From Aquicoccus porphyridii (lineage in GTDB: Bacteria > Pseudomonadota > Alphaproteobacteria > Rhodobacterales > Rhodobacteraceae), in assembly GCF_008369105.1 (NCBI RefSeq), contig NZ_VINQ01000002.1:1-61481 (forward strand): a DNA stretch of 61,481 nucleotides. Direction: 5' to 3'. This document shows positions 51,591-59,650 of the stretch, one piece after another. A program made the translations under genes and the position numbers. The notes below the pieces were generated by a model. It had not been told where the DNA came from. It saw only the letters and a list, made by a program, of their open reading frames with translations, and did no database searches. Numbering within the stretch: position 1 is the stretch's first letter; each line of letters opens with the position of its first letter.

Positions 51591-52471
51591 CTCCGGCTGC
51601 CCCCGCCCAGTTGCCCCGACTGACCCGGCTGCACCATCAGCCAGCTTTCGCCGGGCAGATCGGGAAACCCCTGGAAATTGAGCAGGTTGTTGAACTTGAG
51701 CCGACAGGTCTCCGTGCGTTTGTCACAGCCCGCAACAAGGCGGATCATGTCGCCCGGCGCGATCTCGTCGCGCATCGGCTGCCACAGCTCGATCACGCGC
51801 TTTCCACCGTCGAAGAGATCGCGCTTGACGATCCCGCGCAGCCCCGCGCTGGCCCCGCTCAACCCCTCCAGAACCCCGCGCGCAAACCATCCCGGCTCGA
51901 ACCCCGGTAGCGCGTCAAGGATGAACCGGCTGCGCGCCTCCACCGCCTCGACCGGCAACTCGACCGAATACCCCGACGTCGTGACGTCGAACCCACAGGC
52001 CGCATCACCCAGAACCGCGGTGCAGGGTTTCTGATAGACCCGCCCCAGTGGCCGGTTGAGTGCCGCCGCCAGCCCGCGCAACTCGGCCCGAAACGCCCCA
52101 CCCGCGCGCTTCAACTCGCCGATCGTGCCGCGAAACATCAACTGGCGCGCGTTCACATCGGCCCAGTTCACCCGCCACGCGCGCACCTCGGCCCCGTCAA
52201 AGCGCCCGGCCTCGATATCGGCCTCACTCACGGCGGCGTCGGAAAGCGCGCCCAGCGCCTCGGTATTGTCGACCGAAAGCCCGGTCGATTGTTGCAGCGC
52301 CATGGCCGAAAGCCCGGTGTCAGCCTTGAACTCAATCCCCTCGAAGCCAAGCCCCTCGTCATGATCGGTGAACCCGAACACCACCCCATCGGCCCGGGTG
52401 ATCGCCCAAGCGTGGCACACCGTCGTCACGCCGCTTTGCAGATGGGCGCGCAGCCCTTCGTTGAACGCCAT
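51587..52471 (-). CDS. GTA DUF2163 / BR0599-family tail protein (gp13)
   Basis: 294 residues. N-terminal DUF2163 region (MAFNEGLRAHLQSGVTTVCHAWAI..GFTDHDEGLGFEG) and a C-terminal BR0599-type domain with CDKRTETCRLKFNNLLNFQGFPDLPG, a cysteine-pair pattern seen in the GTA homologue. A baseplate/hub component. Overlaps gp12 by one base. Confidence 0.9.
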   Translation of the reverse strand: MAFNEGLRAHLQSGVTTVCHAWAITRADGVVFGFTDHDEGLGFEGIEFKADTGLSAMALQQSTGLSVDNTEALGALSDAAVSEADIEAGRFDGAEVRAWRVNWADVNARQLMFRGTIGELKRAGGAFRAELRGLAAALNRPLGRVYQKPCTAVLGDAACGFDVTTSGYSVELPVEAVEARSRFILDALPGFEPGWFARGVLEGLSGASAGLRGIVKRDLFDGGKRVIELWQPMRDEIAPGDMIRLVAGCDKRTETCRLKFNNLLNFQGFPDLPGESWLMVQPGQSGQLGGGSRR

Positions 52472-53103
52472 CAGACCCGCACCTCCACCACCGGCACGCT
52501 CGGCACGTCGCCCGCCCGGAACGACGCCACGTTGGTCATGATCCGGTCGGTGTCGAACCGCACCGGCACGTCGAACTCGAACCCGGCGGTGATCCGCATG
52601 CCCATGTTGATCGGATGGGCGAAGGCAACGAACCCGGTGGTCTCGTCGACCTCGTAATGCACACCCTCCTGCTGCTCCTCGCCCTCTATCCCGACGCGCA
52701 CGCTGCCCTTGACCGGCTTGGAGATGGGGCGAACATAGGTGAACTCGCCCGAGCGATAGGTCTTCATCAACTGGAACGCTGTCGTCGCCTCGTCGCCCAC
52801 CGCGATCTCCTGATCGGTATAGGCGGGCGCCGCACTCATCTTGCAGGATTTGAAATCCGACCAGTCCTTCCAGCGAAAGCTATACATCTGCCCGCGCCGC
52901 GCCTCGAAGAACGCGATCAGCACCTCGATATCGTCGAGCGAGCGCATCGACACCCCCGCGTCATAGCGTCGCCGCGCATGGGCCCAGGGCGTGTTGCGCT
53001 CCTCGTACCCGTTGGCCAGCGTCACGACATCCGTGCGTCGCTCAGGCCCCCCGACCGAGCCGAAGCTCAGGTTGGCGGGAAATCTCACCTCATGGAAATT
53101 CAT
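52471..53103 (-). CDS. GTA DUF2460 tail protein (gp12)
   Basis: 210 residues of the DUF2460 family: MNFHEVRFPANLSFGSVGGPERRTDVV at the start is diagnostic, and GHLGGPER-type pattern plus PINMGMRITAGFEFDVPVRFD near the C-terminus. Distal tail/baseplate protein. Confidence 0.9.
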   Translation of the reverse strand: MNFHEVRFPANLSFGSVGGPERRTDVVTLANGYEERNTPWAHARRRYDAGVSMRSLDDIEVLIAFFEARRGQMYSFRWKDWSDFKSCKMSAAPAYTDQEIAVGDEATTAFQLMKTYRSGEFTYVRPISKPVKGSVRVGIEGEEQQEGVHYEVDETTGFVAFAHPINMGMRITAGFEFDVPVRFDTDRIMTNVASFRAGDVPSVPVVEVRV

Positions 53104-53115
53104 CGCTTGCCCTCC

Positions 53116-53778
53116 TCAGCGGTTGCGCTGGCCGCGTTGCAGCGCCCGGCCCATCTGTGCGGCGATCTGCGCCTCGCTGCGCCGGAAACTGCCCGCATCG
53201 GGCGTTGTGATGTTCATCACCACCTGAACGGGCCGCCCGCCACCCGCCGTGCGCACGCCCAGCTTGCCATCCGACCCGCGCGCCAGCGGCATGATCGCCT
53301 CCGGACCCGCCTCGCCCATCAACCCCGTGCCCCCGCGCATCGGGAAATAGGTCGGCCCGCCCACCACGCCGCCATTGGCAAAGGGCATCACCCGGCCCTG
53401 GCTGAACGGCGCACCGTCGGCAAAGGGAAACAACCCGCCCATCAGGCTCCCGACCCCTTGCGCGAGCAACCCGCCGACATGATCCGTCACCGGCTTGACG
53501 GCGGCATTGTAGGTCGCGTTGATCATCGAACGCGCCACCGTGTCGAGCGCATCGGAAAGCTTCACACCGTCCAGAAGCACCCCGTCAAAGGCCCGCCGCA
53601 AACCCCGGCTCATGCCCCGTTCGAGCGTCGCCACGTCCTGCCCCGTCTGGGCCATCGTGCCGCGAATGCGCTGCAACTCGGACTCGAACCCGGCGGCCAC
53701 GCTGGACGCGTCGCCCAGCGTCCGCTCCAACGCGTCGACCTGTGTTTCAAGTTCATCAAACCCGTCACTCTCCGCCAT
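53116..53778 (-). CDS. GTA tail tape-measure protein (gp11)
   Basis: 220 residues, short because the GTA tail is short. N-terminal coiled coil (ELETQVDALERTLGDASSVAAGFESEL), central hydrophobic patch (KPVTDHVGGLLAQGVGSLMGGLFPF) and Gly-rich region. Overlaps the next upstream gene by 14 nt. Confidence 0.85.
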   Translation of the reverse strand: MAESDGFDELETQVDALERTLGDASSVAAGFESELQRIRGTMAQTGQDVATLERGMSRGLRRAFDGVLLDGVKLSDALDTVARSMINATYNAAVKPVTDHVGGLLAQGVGSLMGGLFPFADGAPFSQGRVMPFANGGVVGGPTYFPMRGGTGLMGEAGPEAIMPLARGSDGKLGVRTAGGGRPVQVVMNITTPDAGSFRRSEAQIAAQMGRALQRGQRNR

Positions 53779-53974
53779 CGTCTTTCTCTCCTTGATCGTC
53801 GGGATAGGCGCGGATCAATTCATCCAGCCGCACCCGGCCCAGCGGTGCCGCACCCCGTTCAGGGCCCAGCAGGAATTGCAATTCGACCGGGGTCAGCGCC
53901 CAGAACTCCGCCGGGCTGAGGCCAAGCCCCCGCATCCCGGCGCGCATCAGAGCGGGCCAGTCGAACCCCGCCAT
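53765..53974 (-). CDS. GTA tail-assembly chaperone-like protein (rcc01693 type)
   Basis: 69 residues: MAGFDWPALMRAGMRGLGLSP..FWALTPVELQFLLGP, the pattern of the TIGR02216/rcc01693 family that sits between the tail and tape-measure genes and is likely the second tail-assembly chaperone part. Start set at ATG 53974; a longer frame upstream is antisense-like. Confidence 0.82.
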   Translation of the reverse strand: MAGFDWPALMRAGMRGLGLSPAEFWALTPVELQFLLGPERGAAPLGRVRLDELIRAYPDDQGEKDDGGE

Positions 53975-53978
53975 CGGT

Positions 53979-54299
53979 TCAACCCGCCTCGGGCAGCATG
54001 AAGGCCCGCGCCAGAAGTTCCGCCGCCACCCGCGCCGCCGCCATCGGCCCGCCCGCGATCTCGGCCTGCAAGAGGTCGGCGGCACTCCCCTGCCAACCGC
54101 CTCCGCGCAGCCCCGCCACGATCAGCGCGAGCACATCGCGGCTCGAAAACGCGCCCCCCTCGAAGCGCTCGACCAGCTCGATCAGCGTGCCGCTCTCCAG
54201 CCCCGCCTCCAACTCGGCCAGCGCCCCGAGGGTCAGCTTGAGCACCCGGGCCTCGCCGTCGATGACAAGCGCCACCTCGCCGCTCCACGGATTGGCCAT
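53979..54299 (-). CDS. GTA gp10-like tail-assembly protein
   Basis: 106 residues: MANPWSGEVALVIDGEARVLKLTLGALAELE is the GTA_gp10 family start. In phage terms it corresponds to a tail-assembly chaperone (gpG-like). The stop of the neighbouring tail-tube gene overlaps its start by one base. Confidence 0.85.
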   Translation of the reverse strand: MANPWSGEVALVIDGEARVLKLTLGALAELEAGLESGTLIELVERFEGGAFSSRDVLALIVAGLRGGGWQGSAADLLQAEIAGGPMAAARVAAELLARAFMLPEAG

Positions 54300-54715
54300 C
54301 AGACCACCGCCGTAAAGGTCAGCGCCCCGGCCGAAGCGAGCGACAATTCATAACTCGCCTCGCCGTTGTGACTGCCCGCATAGTCGAGGCCGGTCACCTG
54401 GAACGGCCCCTCGACGATGCCGAAATCGGGGATCACCACCTGGAAATCCGGGGTCTCGCCGTCAAAGAAGATCTGCCGCGCGCGCGCGTCGCTGTCCGCA
54501 TCCTTGAAGACGCCCGAGCCCGAGATCGAGGCCGATTTGACCCCCGCCCCGGCCAGCAACTCGCGCCAGCCGCCCTGGCTTTCGAGACTGGTTACGTCCA
54601 CGCTTTCGGCATTGAAGCTCACCCGCGTCGCGCGCAGCCCCGCCACCGTTCCGAACTGACCGTCCCCGGTCAGGTCCACCTTGATCAACAGGTCCTTGCC
54701 ATTCTGGGCCGCCAT
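54299..54715 (-). CDS. GTA major tail tube protein, TP901-1 family (gp9)
   Basis: 138 residues. MAAQNGKDLLIKVDLTGDGQFGTVAGLRATRVSFNAESVDVTSLESQGGWRELL follows the TP901-1 major tail pattern. It polymerises to the tail tube. 31 nt from gp8 and immediately followed by gp10. Confidence 0.9.
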   Translation of the reverse strand: MAAQNGKDLLIKVDLTGDGQFGTVAGLRATRVSFNAESVDVTSLESQGGWRELLAGAGVKSASISGSGVFKDADSDARARQIFFDGETPDFQVVIPDFGIVEGPFQVTGLDYAGSHNGEASYELSLASAGALTFTAVV

Positions 54716-54746
54716 GTGATGTCTCCGTTCATGTCAAAGTAAAAGT

Positions 54747-55157
54747 TCAGTCGTCCTGCACCCGGGCGCGAAACCACAGGTCGATCCGCCGCCGGGCACC
54801 GCTGCCCTCGCGCCGCGCCAACGCGCGCTCGAAGTTGAGATAGATGAGCCGCCCGCGCGCCAGCGTGAGATCGGCATCGACCAGCGCATCGCTGACCGCT
54901 GCCGCCACATCCTTGGCCGCCTGGAACCCGGCACTGTCGGTGACCACCGACACGGTGATCCGGTGCAGCGCGCCGTGGCCGGTCTGGTCCGACCGATCGC
55001 GGGTCAACTCGGGGCCAAGCGTCACGTAAGTGCCCGGCAACGGCCCGGCGGGGGGCGCATCGAACACCGCGTCGCCGACCAGCGCGGCCAGCGCCGCATC
55101 CCCGCTCAAAGCCTCGTAAACCGCCGCCTGAAGCGCGGCTGCCACACCATAGCTCAT
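54747..55157 (-). CDS. GTA DUF3168 tail-completion protein (gp8)
   Basis: 136 residues, DUF3168: MSYGVAAALQAAVYEALSGDAALAALVGDAVFDAPP and a TYVTLGPELTRDRSDQTGHG block. Tail terminator/neck role in HK97-type phages. Overlaps gp7 by 4 nt. Confidence 0.88.
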   Translation of the reverse strand: MSYGVAAALQAAVYEALSGDAALAALVGDAVFDAPPAGPLPGTYVTLGPELTRDRSDQTGHGALHRITVSVVTDSAGFQAAKDVAAAVSDALVDADLTLARGRLIYLNFERALARREGSGARRRIDLWFRARVQDD

Positions 55158-55492
55158 GCCGCCACCTCCTCATCCGCGTAACAGACGAGGTATCGCGCCG
55201 CCGCGTCCCGCTCGGTCACGGCGAGGATGCGAAAGATGCGGCTCCCCTCGCGCAACCGCTGATCGGGGCGCGGGCGGGTGCTGTGGCCCACCGGCGCGGC
55301 GCGCAGCGTGATGCGATAGCCGACCGTGGACAGCGCCACCGCGCCGCCCGCCTTCTCGCGCCCGGTGCGCGCGCGGATCTCGGCCCAAAGCTCGCCCAGC
55401 GCGACCCAGCTTTCGGCAAAGCCGCCGGCCCCGTCCGCCACCCGCTCGGGCGTTTCCAGAACCAGCTTGCGGTTGAGGTGAACGCCGCTCAT
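55154..55492 (-). CDS. GTA head-tail adaptor (gp7)
   Basis: 112 residues, Phage_H_T_join family: MSGVHLNRKLVLETPERVADGAGGFAESWV and a terminal GSRIFRILAVTERDAAARYLVC. Start at ATG 55492 overlaps gp6 by 4 nt. Confidence 0.87.
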   Translation of the reverse strand: MSGVHLNRKLVLETPERVADGAGGFAESWVALGELWAEIRARTGREKAGGAVALSTVGYRITLRAAPVGHSTRPRPDQRLREGSRIFRILAVTERDAAARYLVCYADEEVAA

Positions 55493-56088
55493 ACCGCACC
55501 CCCCGCGAAAAGCCGCACCGTGCGATACCGCTCGATGAGCGAGGTCACACCAAACGGCATGCACCCTTCGCCCAGCGATGTCTCATGGCGGTACTCATAG
55601 TAATGCGCCGCCAAGAGCAGCACCGCCTGCGCAAGGTCCGAGGGCAGATCGCCCCAGCCTGCGCCAAACCCCGCAATGAACCCGATCCGCACCGATCCGG
55701 CCCCGGGAATATTGGGCAAAAGCGTGCCAACGGGGCGCAATCGCGGGCGCTGCATGTCGCGGTCGAGCCGGTAAAGCGCGGGGTCGACCACCTCTTCCGC
55801 CTCGCCCCTGTCGACCAGCACGACCTCGGTGATCGCTCTCACCGGCGCCACCGGCAGGGCCTGGCCCGCCTGGTCGCGCCACTGGGTCAAAACCCAGGAA
55901 AAGCCGCGCTCGATCAGTATCTTGCCGGTGCGCGCCTCGATGGCCGCGATGGCCGCGCGCAGGAAACTTTCCAACACCGCGTCCTGCAAACTGTCCTCGG
56001 CAAAGCCCGAACCCAGCCGCAGATGCGCCTTGAACTCGTCCACCGGCAAGGCGGCAAGGGGCACAGCGGTTTCTTCGATCAACATCAT
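55489..56088 (-). CDS. GTA head-tail connector (gp6)
   Basis: 199 residues, phiE125-gp8-like connector family: VDEFKAHLRLGSGFAEDSLQDAVLESFLRAAIAAIEARTGK is the typical helical N-terminus. GGAGTG precedes ATG 56088; ATG 56085 is also possible. Separated from the capsid gene by a 147-nt spacer with a strong GC hairpin. Confidence 0.88.
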   Translation of the reverse strand: MMLIEETAVPLAALPVDEFKAHLRLGSGFAEDSLQDAVLESFLRAAIAAIEARTGKILIERGFSWVLTQWRDQAGQALPVAPVRAITEVVLVDRGEAEEVVDPALYRLDRDMQRPRLRPVGTLLPNIPGAGSVRIGFIAGFGAGWGDLPSDLAQAVLLLAAHYYEYRHETSLGEGCMPFGVTSLIERYRTVRLFAGGAV

Positions 56089-56200
56089 GGATACACTCCG
56101 AAAATTCCGGACCCTTCCGGGGGAAATGCGGCGCACGGGGTCCGCGTTGCTCGGACGGAGGGGAGCAGCCGGACAACGCCTGTCCCGAACCCCGCGCGCC

Positions 56201-56224
56201 CGGGGGCGGGTCGCCCCGCCCCCG
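56201..56224 (-). promoter_or_regulatory. Perfect GC-rich hairpin between capsid and gp6 genes
   Basis: CGGGGGCGGG and CCCGCCCCCG form a 10-bp all-GC stem with a 4-nt loop, 12 nt after the capsid stop on the transcribed strand. No T tract follows, so it is more likely an mRNA-stabilising or processing element than a terminator. A CAGCCGG unit occurs nearby (56166-56172). Confidence 0.55.
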
Positions 56225-56235
56225 ATCCGCCGCCC

Positions 56236-57417
56236 TTACGAGATGGCGAACCGCAACAGCTTGATCGCCGCGAAATCGCTCACATCGCCGCCCACGCGCT
56301 TGGTGGCGTAGAACAGCACATGCGGCTTGGCGCTGAACGGATCGCGCAGGATGCGCAGGTCCGGGCGCTCGGCCACGGTGTACCCGGCCTCGAAATCGCC
56401 GAACGCGATGGCATCGGCGCCGCTCGCGATGTCGGGCATGTCCTCGGCAATGAGCACGCGATAGCCCAGGAGCCGCGCAGGCTCGCCCGCGGCAAGGCCA
56501 TCGGACCACAGGAACCGCCCGTCATTGTCCTTGAGCTTGCGCACCGCCCCCGCGGTCTTCGAATTCATCACGAAGGTGCCATTGGCGCGGTATCGCGCGC
56601 CCAGCGCATAAACGAGGTCGATAATCGCCTCGCCCCCGTTGAAATTGCCATCCACGCCGGTCGGCACATAGCCGAGATTGCCCCAGCTCCAGCCCGTATT
56701 CGCCACCACCGTATGCGTGAGGAACCCGGTGGGCTTGTCCACCCCGTCACCGCTCACGAAAGCCGCCGCCTCGGCCCGGGCGAACTTGTCGGCGATCCGC
56801 CCCGCCAGCCAGCCCTCGATATCAAAGGCGCTGTCATCGAGCAGGCGCTGGCTGGCCTTGGGCAGGGCCGACAATTCGTGCAGCGGGATGGTGATCCGGT
56901 CGATCGCGGGCGTTCCCGTCTCGCTCGCCGTGCCGGTCTCGGTGGCCCAGCCCGCGCCAACGTCCGAGTGGTCAACCAGCACGTCATAAGACGTCGCCTC
57001 GACATTGACGACATTCGCGACCGCCCGGATCGACGCCGTCGATTCCAGCACGCTGCGGATCTGCGCCGCGGTCTGCGGATCGACGAGGTATCCCCCGTCG
57101 CTCGCCACCGCGCTGCTCATCGCCTTGCCTTCAAGCTCGAGCCCGCGCAGCCCGTCATCATCGCCCGAGCGCAGATAGGCATCGAACGCCTTCTTGTGCG
57201 GGGCATCGAGATCGGCCGAAACGGCCAGCGCGGGACGCGCCGCGATATGGGATTTTCGATCAAGCATGGTCAGTCGCTCTTCCTGCTGTTGAAACCTTGT
57301 GTGAATATCGTCCTTGAAGTCCCTGAGCTCGCTCAGAAAGCCGGTCACGGCAGACTTCATCTCGGCCATCGGAGACACCTCTCCCCCGGCCCGAGCCTTG
57401 GTCTCGGGTTCACGCAT
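56236..57417 (-). CDS. GTA major capsid protein, HK97 family (gp5)
   Basis: 393 residues. N-terminal coiled-coil delta domain (about 20-55, ELRDFKDDIHTRFQQQEERLTML), cleavage region, then the HK97 capsid core (VASDGGYLVDPQTAAQIRSVLESTASIRAVANVV). Expected to be cleaved by gp4 after about residue 100. Most abundant GTA protein. Confidence 0.93.
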   Translation of the reverse strand: MREPETKARAGGEVSPMAEMKSAVTGFLSELRDFKDDIHTRFQQQEERLTMLDRKSHIAARPALAVSADLDAPHKKAFDAYLRSGDDDGLRGLELEGKAMSSAVASDGGYLVDPQTAAQIRSVLESTASIRAVANVVNVEATSYDVLVDHSDVGAGWATETGTASETGTPAIDRITIPLHELSALPKASQRLLDDSAFDIEGWLAGRIADKFARAEAAAFVSGDGVDKPTGFLTHTVVANTGWSWGNLGYVPTGVDGNFNGGEAIIDLVYALGARYRANGTFVMNSKTAGAVRKLKDNDGRFLWSDGLAAGEPARLLGYRVLIAEDMPDIASGADAIAFGDFEAGYTVAERPDLRILRDPFSAKPHVLFYATKRVGGDVSDFAAIKLLRFAIS

Positions 57418-57460
57418 CGCGTTTTCCTTCGTTCATACGTTACGTCGTCGTCCCAGCGCG

Positions 57461-58033
57461 TCAGTCGCGCGCCAACTCGCGGGCGGCGGTATCGAACACC
57501 GCCGCCATTTCGCGCCAGGTCTCGGCCTCCGGGCTTTCGCCCTTGGCCCCGACCCGCGCACTGGGCAGCATCGGGAATGTCACCAACGACACCTCCCAAA
57601 GCTCCAGTTCCTTGAGGAGCCGCAGCCCCGTATCGCTCTTCTGCGTCCTGAGCGTGCGATAACCGATCGAGAGGCCGTCAATTGCCCCGGCGGCGATCAG
57701 CGCCGCCGCCTCGCGCGCCCGCTCCACCGCGTCCAGAAGCCGCCCCTTGACGTAAAGGCCCCGGCCATCCTCGCGCACCTCGTCCCAGATGCCGATCGGC
57801 TGGGCCGGGTCGTGCTGCCAGAGCATCTTGACCCGCCGCCCCTCGCCCGCCAGCCGCTTGAGGCTTGCCGCATAGGCGCCCGCTTCCACCACGTCGCCAC
57901 CCTGGTCACGCGCCCCGAAAAGGCTGGCATAACCCTCGATCACCGCGCCGCCGCTCTCGCCCTCGCTCACGCTCAGCGCCGCGTCAAAGCGGCAAAATTT
58001 CCGTTCCAGCCCGCTCACATCCACGAAATCCAT
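57461..58033 (-). CDS. GTA prohead protease (gp4)
   Basis: 190 residues, HK97 prohead protease S78-type: VIEGYASLFGARDQGGDVVEAGAY, LWQHDPAQPIGIWDEV with the catalytic His, and IDGLSIGYRT with the Ser. Processes the capsid protein. ATG 58033 is preferred because GGAGAGAG precedes it; ATG 58045 is alternative. Confidence 0.9.
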   Translation of the reverse strand: MDFVDVSGLERKFCRFDAALSVSEGESGGAVIEGYASLFGARDQGGDVVEAGAYAASLKRLAGEGRRVKMLWQHDPAQPIGIWDEVREDGRGLYVKGRLLDAVERAREAAALIAAGAIDGLSIGYRTLRTQKSDTGLRLLKELELWEVSLVTFPMLPSARVGAKGESPEAETWREMAAVFDTAARELARD

Positions 58034-58056
58034 CGCTCTCTCCATCCTCGTTCCGC

Positions 58057-58290
58057 TCACGGCGCCGCCGCGAGGATCGACTGGAACGCCTGCCCCAGGA
58101 TCACGGCGACCACGCCGTAAACCGCCAGCCACAAACGCTTTTCCAGCCGCTCGATCATCTCTTCGAGCTTTTCCAGCCGCCGCACCAACCCGTCATGCTG
58201 AAGCCGCGCCACCCGCTCATGCGCCTCGAGCCGCAGCGCCGGGGCGCAATCGAACGCCTCGAACCCGTATCTGCGGTCGTCCTCAATCAT
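58057..58290 (-). CDS. GTA head-formation protein (rcc01685 family)
   Basis: 77 residues. Charged helix (HERVARLQHDGLVRRLEKLEEMIERLEKRL) followed by a hydrophobic tail segment (WLAVYGVVAVILGQAFQSILAAA). Matches the small protein between portal and protease in RcGTA that is needed for head formation. Overlaps the portal gene's 3' end by 8 nt. Confidence 0.85.
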   Translation of the reverse strand: MIEDDRRYGFEAFDCAPALRLEAHERVARLQHDGLVRRLEKLEEMIERLEKRLWLAVYGVVAVILGQAFQSILAAAP

Positions 58291-59470
58291 CCATCTCCCC
58301 CTCGGCGCTGACCGGCAGGCCCAAGAGGCGGCGCTTTTCCGCCACGCTCAGGAAATCCGCCTCGGCCACACGCCGCCATTGCGCATCGCGTTCCGCCGAC
58401 AGCGCGCTCACCTGGTCGAGATCGGGCCTGAGGCTCAGCGCCTCACCGCTGAAATCGCCCAGCCACGCGATCAGCGCCGCCGCCACCCGCTGCGCCATCG
58501 GCAGCACCGTGAGGCGGTAAAACGCCCGGTTCGCCTCCTGGTAATTGGCGTAAGTGGCATCCCCCGGAATCCCCAACAGCATCGGCGGCACGCCAAAGGC
58601 CAGCGCGATCTCGCGCGCCGCCGCCTCCTTGGTCTTCTGGAATTCCATGTCCGACGGGCTGAACCCCATCGGCTTCCAGTCGAGCCCCCCTTCGAGCAGC
58701 ATCGGCCGCCCGGCATTGCGCGCGCCCTGGTGATGGCTCTCCATTTCCGACACCAGCCGGTCATACTGATCGGTGCTCAGGCTGCCCTGCCCCTCGGCCC
58801 CGCGATAGACGATCGCCCCCGAAGGCCGCGCCGCGTTGTCCAAGAGCGCCTTGGACCAGCGCGAGGCGCTGTTATGCACATCCACCGCCTGCGCCGCCGC
58901 CTGCATCGGTGACAGGCCATAATGGTCGTCCTGCGGGTGGAAACTCTTGATATGACAGATCGGCGACACCTCCTCGCCCACGGCGAACCGGTGCTTGCGC
59001 CCGCCAACGCTGTATTCATAGCCCACCGGCCAGCCATCCGCGCCGGGCACGAGGCTCATCCGGTCCGAGCGCAGCACGTAAAGCTCGACCGGCACCGCGC
59101 CCTCGGCCCCCACCGCCTCGACATAGGCATTCCCGGTGAGCAGCAGCTGCGCATAAAGCGCCTCGAGAAACTCGCCCGCACCCTGCGTCGGGTTGGGCCG
59201 CCGCATCACGCCCAGCACCGGGTGCGCGTCGAACCGCGTCTCGCGATCCTCCAGCACCAGCGGCAGCGCGGCGGCGGCCTCGGCGATGAGCTTGACACAG
59301 CGAAACCCCACCGGGTTGCCCGCAAACCCGGTGCGGGTGAGCGTGACCATGTCGCGCGGGCTCCACGCCACCCGGCCCGCCCCGTGCCAGGCCATCACCG
59401 GGCCGGCCGCGCTCGCCTTGGCCTCGGGGGCTTGCGTCTCACGCGCCTTGAAGAAGTCAAATACCGCCAT
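58283..59470 (-). CDS. GTA portal protein (gp3)
   Basis: 395 residues, HK97-type portal: VGFRCVKLIAEAAAALPLVLEDRE, GLSPMQAAAQAVDVHNSASRW and FGVPPMLLGIPGDATYANYQEANRAFY are signature blocks. Start at ATG 59470 (MAVFDFFKARE) rather than a longer frame. Separated from the terminase gene by a 180-nt spacer with repeats. Confidence 0.92.
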   Translation of the reverse strand: MAVFDFFKARETQAPEAKASAAGPVMAWHGAGRVAWSPRDMVTLTRTGFAGNPVGFRCVKLIAEAAAALPLVLEDRETRFDAHPVLGVMRRPNPTQGAGEFLEALYAQLLLTGNAYVEAVGAEGAVPVELYVLRSDRMSLVPGADGWPVGYEYSVGGRKHRFAVGEEVSPICHIKSFHPQDDHYGLSPMQAAAQAVDVHNSASRWSKALLDNAARPSGAIVYRGAEGQGSLSTDQYDRLVSEMESHHQGARNAGRPMLLEGGLDWKPMGFSPSDMEFQKTKEAAAREIALAFGVPPMLLGIPGDATYANYQEANRAFYRLTVLPMAQRVAAALIAWLGDFSGEALSLRPDLDQVSALSAERDAQWRRVAEADFLSVAEKRRLLGLPVSAEGEMDD

Positions 59471-59524
59471 CCGGCTCTCCTCGATTTCTCTTTTTTCCCA
59501 ATGCCCTGGCATCGGTTCTTCATG

Positions 59525-59558
59525 TGATCCGGGGCTTGACCCGGCTTGTCGTGGATCA
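59525..59558. repeat. TGATCC...GGATCA imperfect palindrome in the GTA spacer
   Basis: TGATCC and GGATCA ends flank GGGGCTTGACCCGG, with an inner CCGGG/CCCGG stem. Strings of this GGGCTTGACCCGG kind are common dispersed repeats in alphaproteobacteria from general knowledge. Located between terminase and portal genes. Confidence 0.4.
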
Positions 59559-59612
59559 TGTCGCGAAAGGTTTAAGAAGGGCTAACGGCACCGTGCGCTC
59601 CCGACGCGAGGC

Positions 59613-59633
59613 CGATTTTTCGCCGAAAAATCG
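59613..59633. repeat. Palindrome CGATTTTTCG-C-CGAAAAATCG inside the GTA operon
   Basis: Identical arms to the copies at 40416 and 45967. It is followed on the plus strand by TCACCCC, the same heptamer as in the composite repeat, and CTAACGGCACCGTGCG lies 33 nt before it, resembling GTTAACGCACCGTGCG next to copy 3 at 40512-40527. It sits 18 nt beyond the terminase stop codon within the GTA transcript. Confidence 0.65.
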
Positions 59634-59650
59634 TCACCCCTCATCGCGAA

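Noticed and set aside
55585-57615. A 676-residue plus-strand frame opposite the GTA capsid/connector genes
   Set aside because: Arg/His/Pro-rich translation with no domains; the minus strand encodes recognisable GTA proteins.
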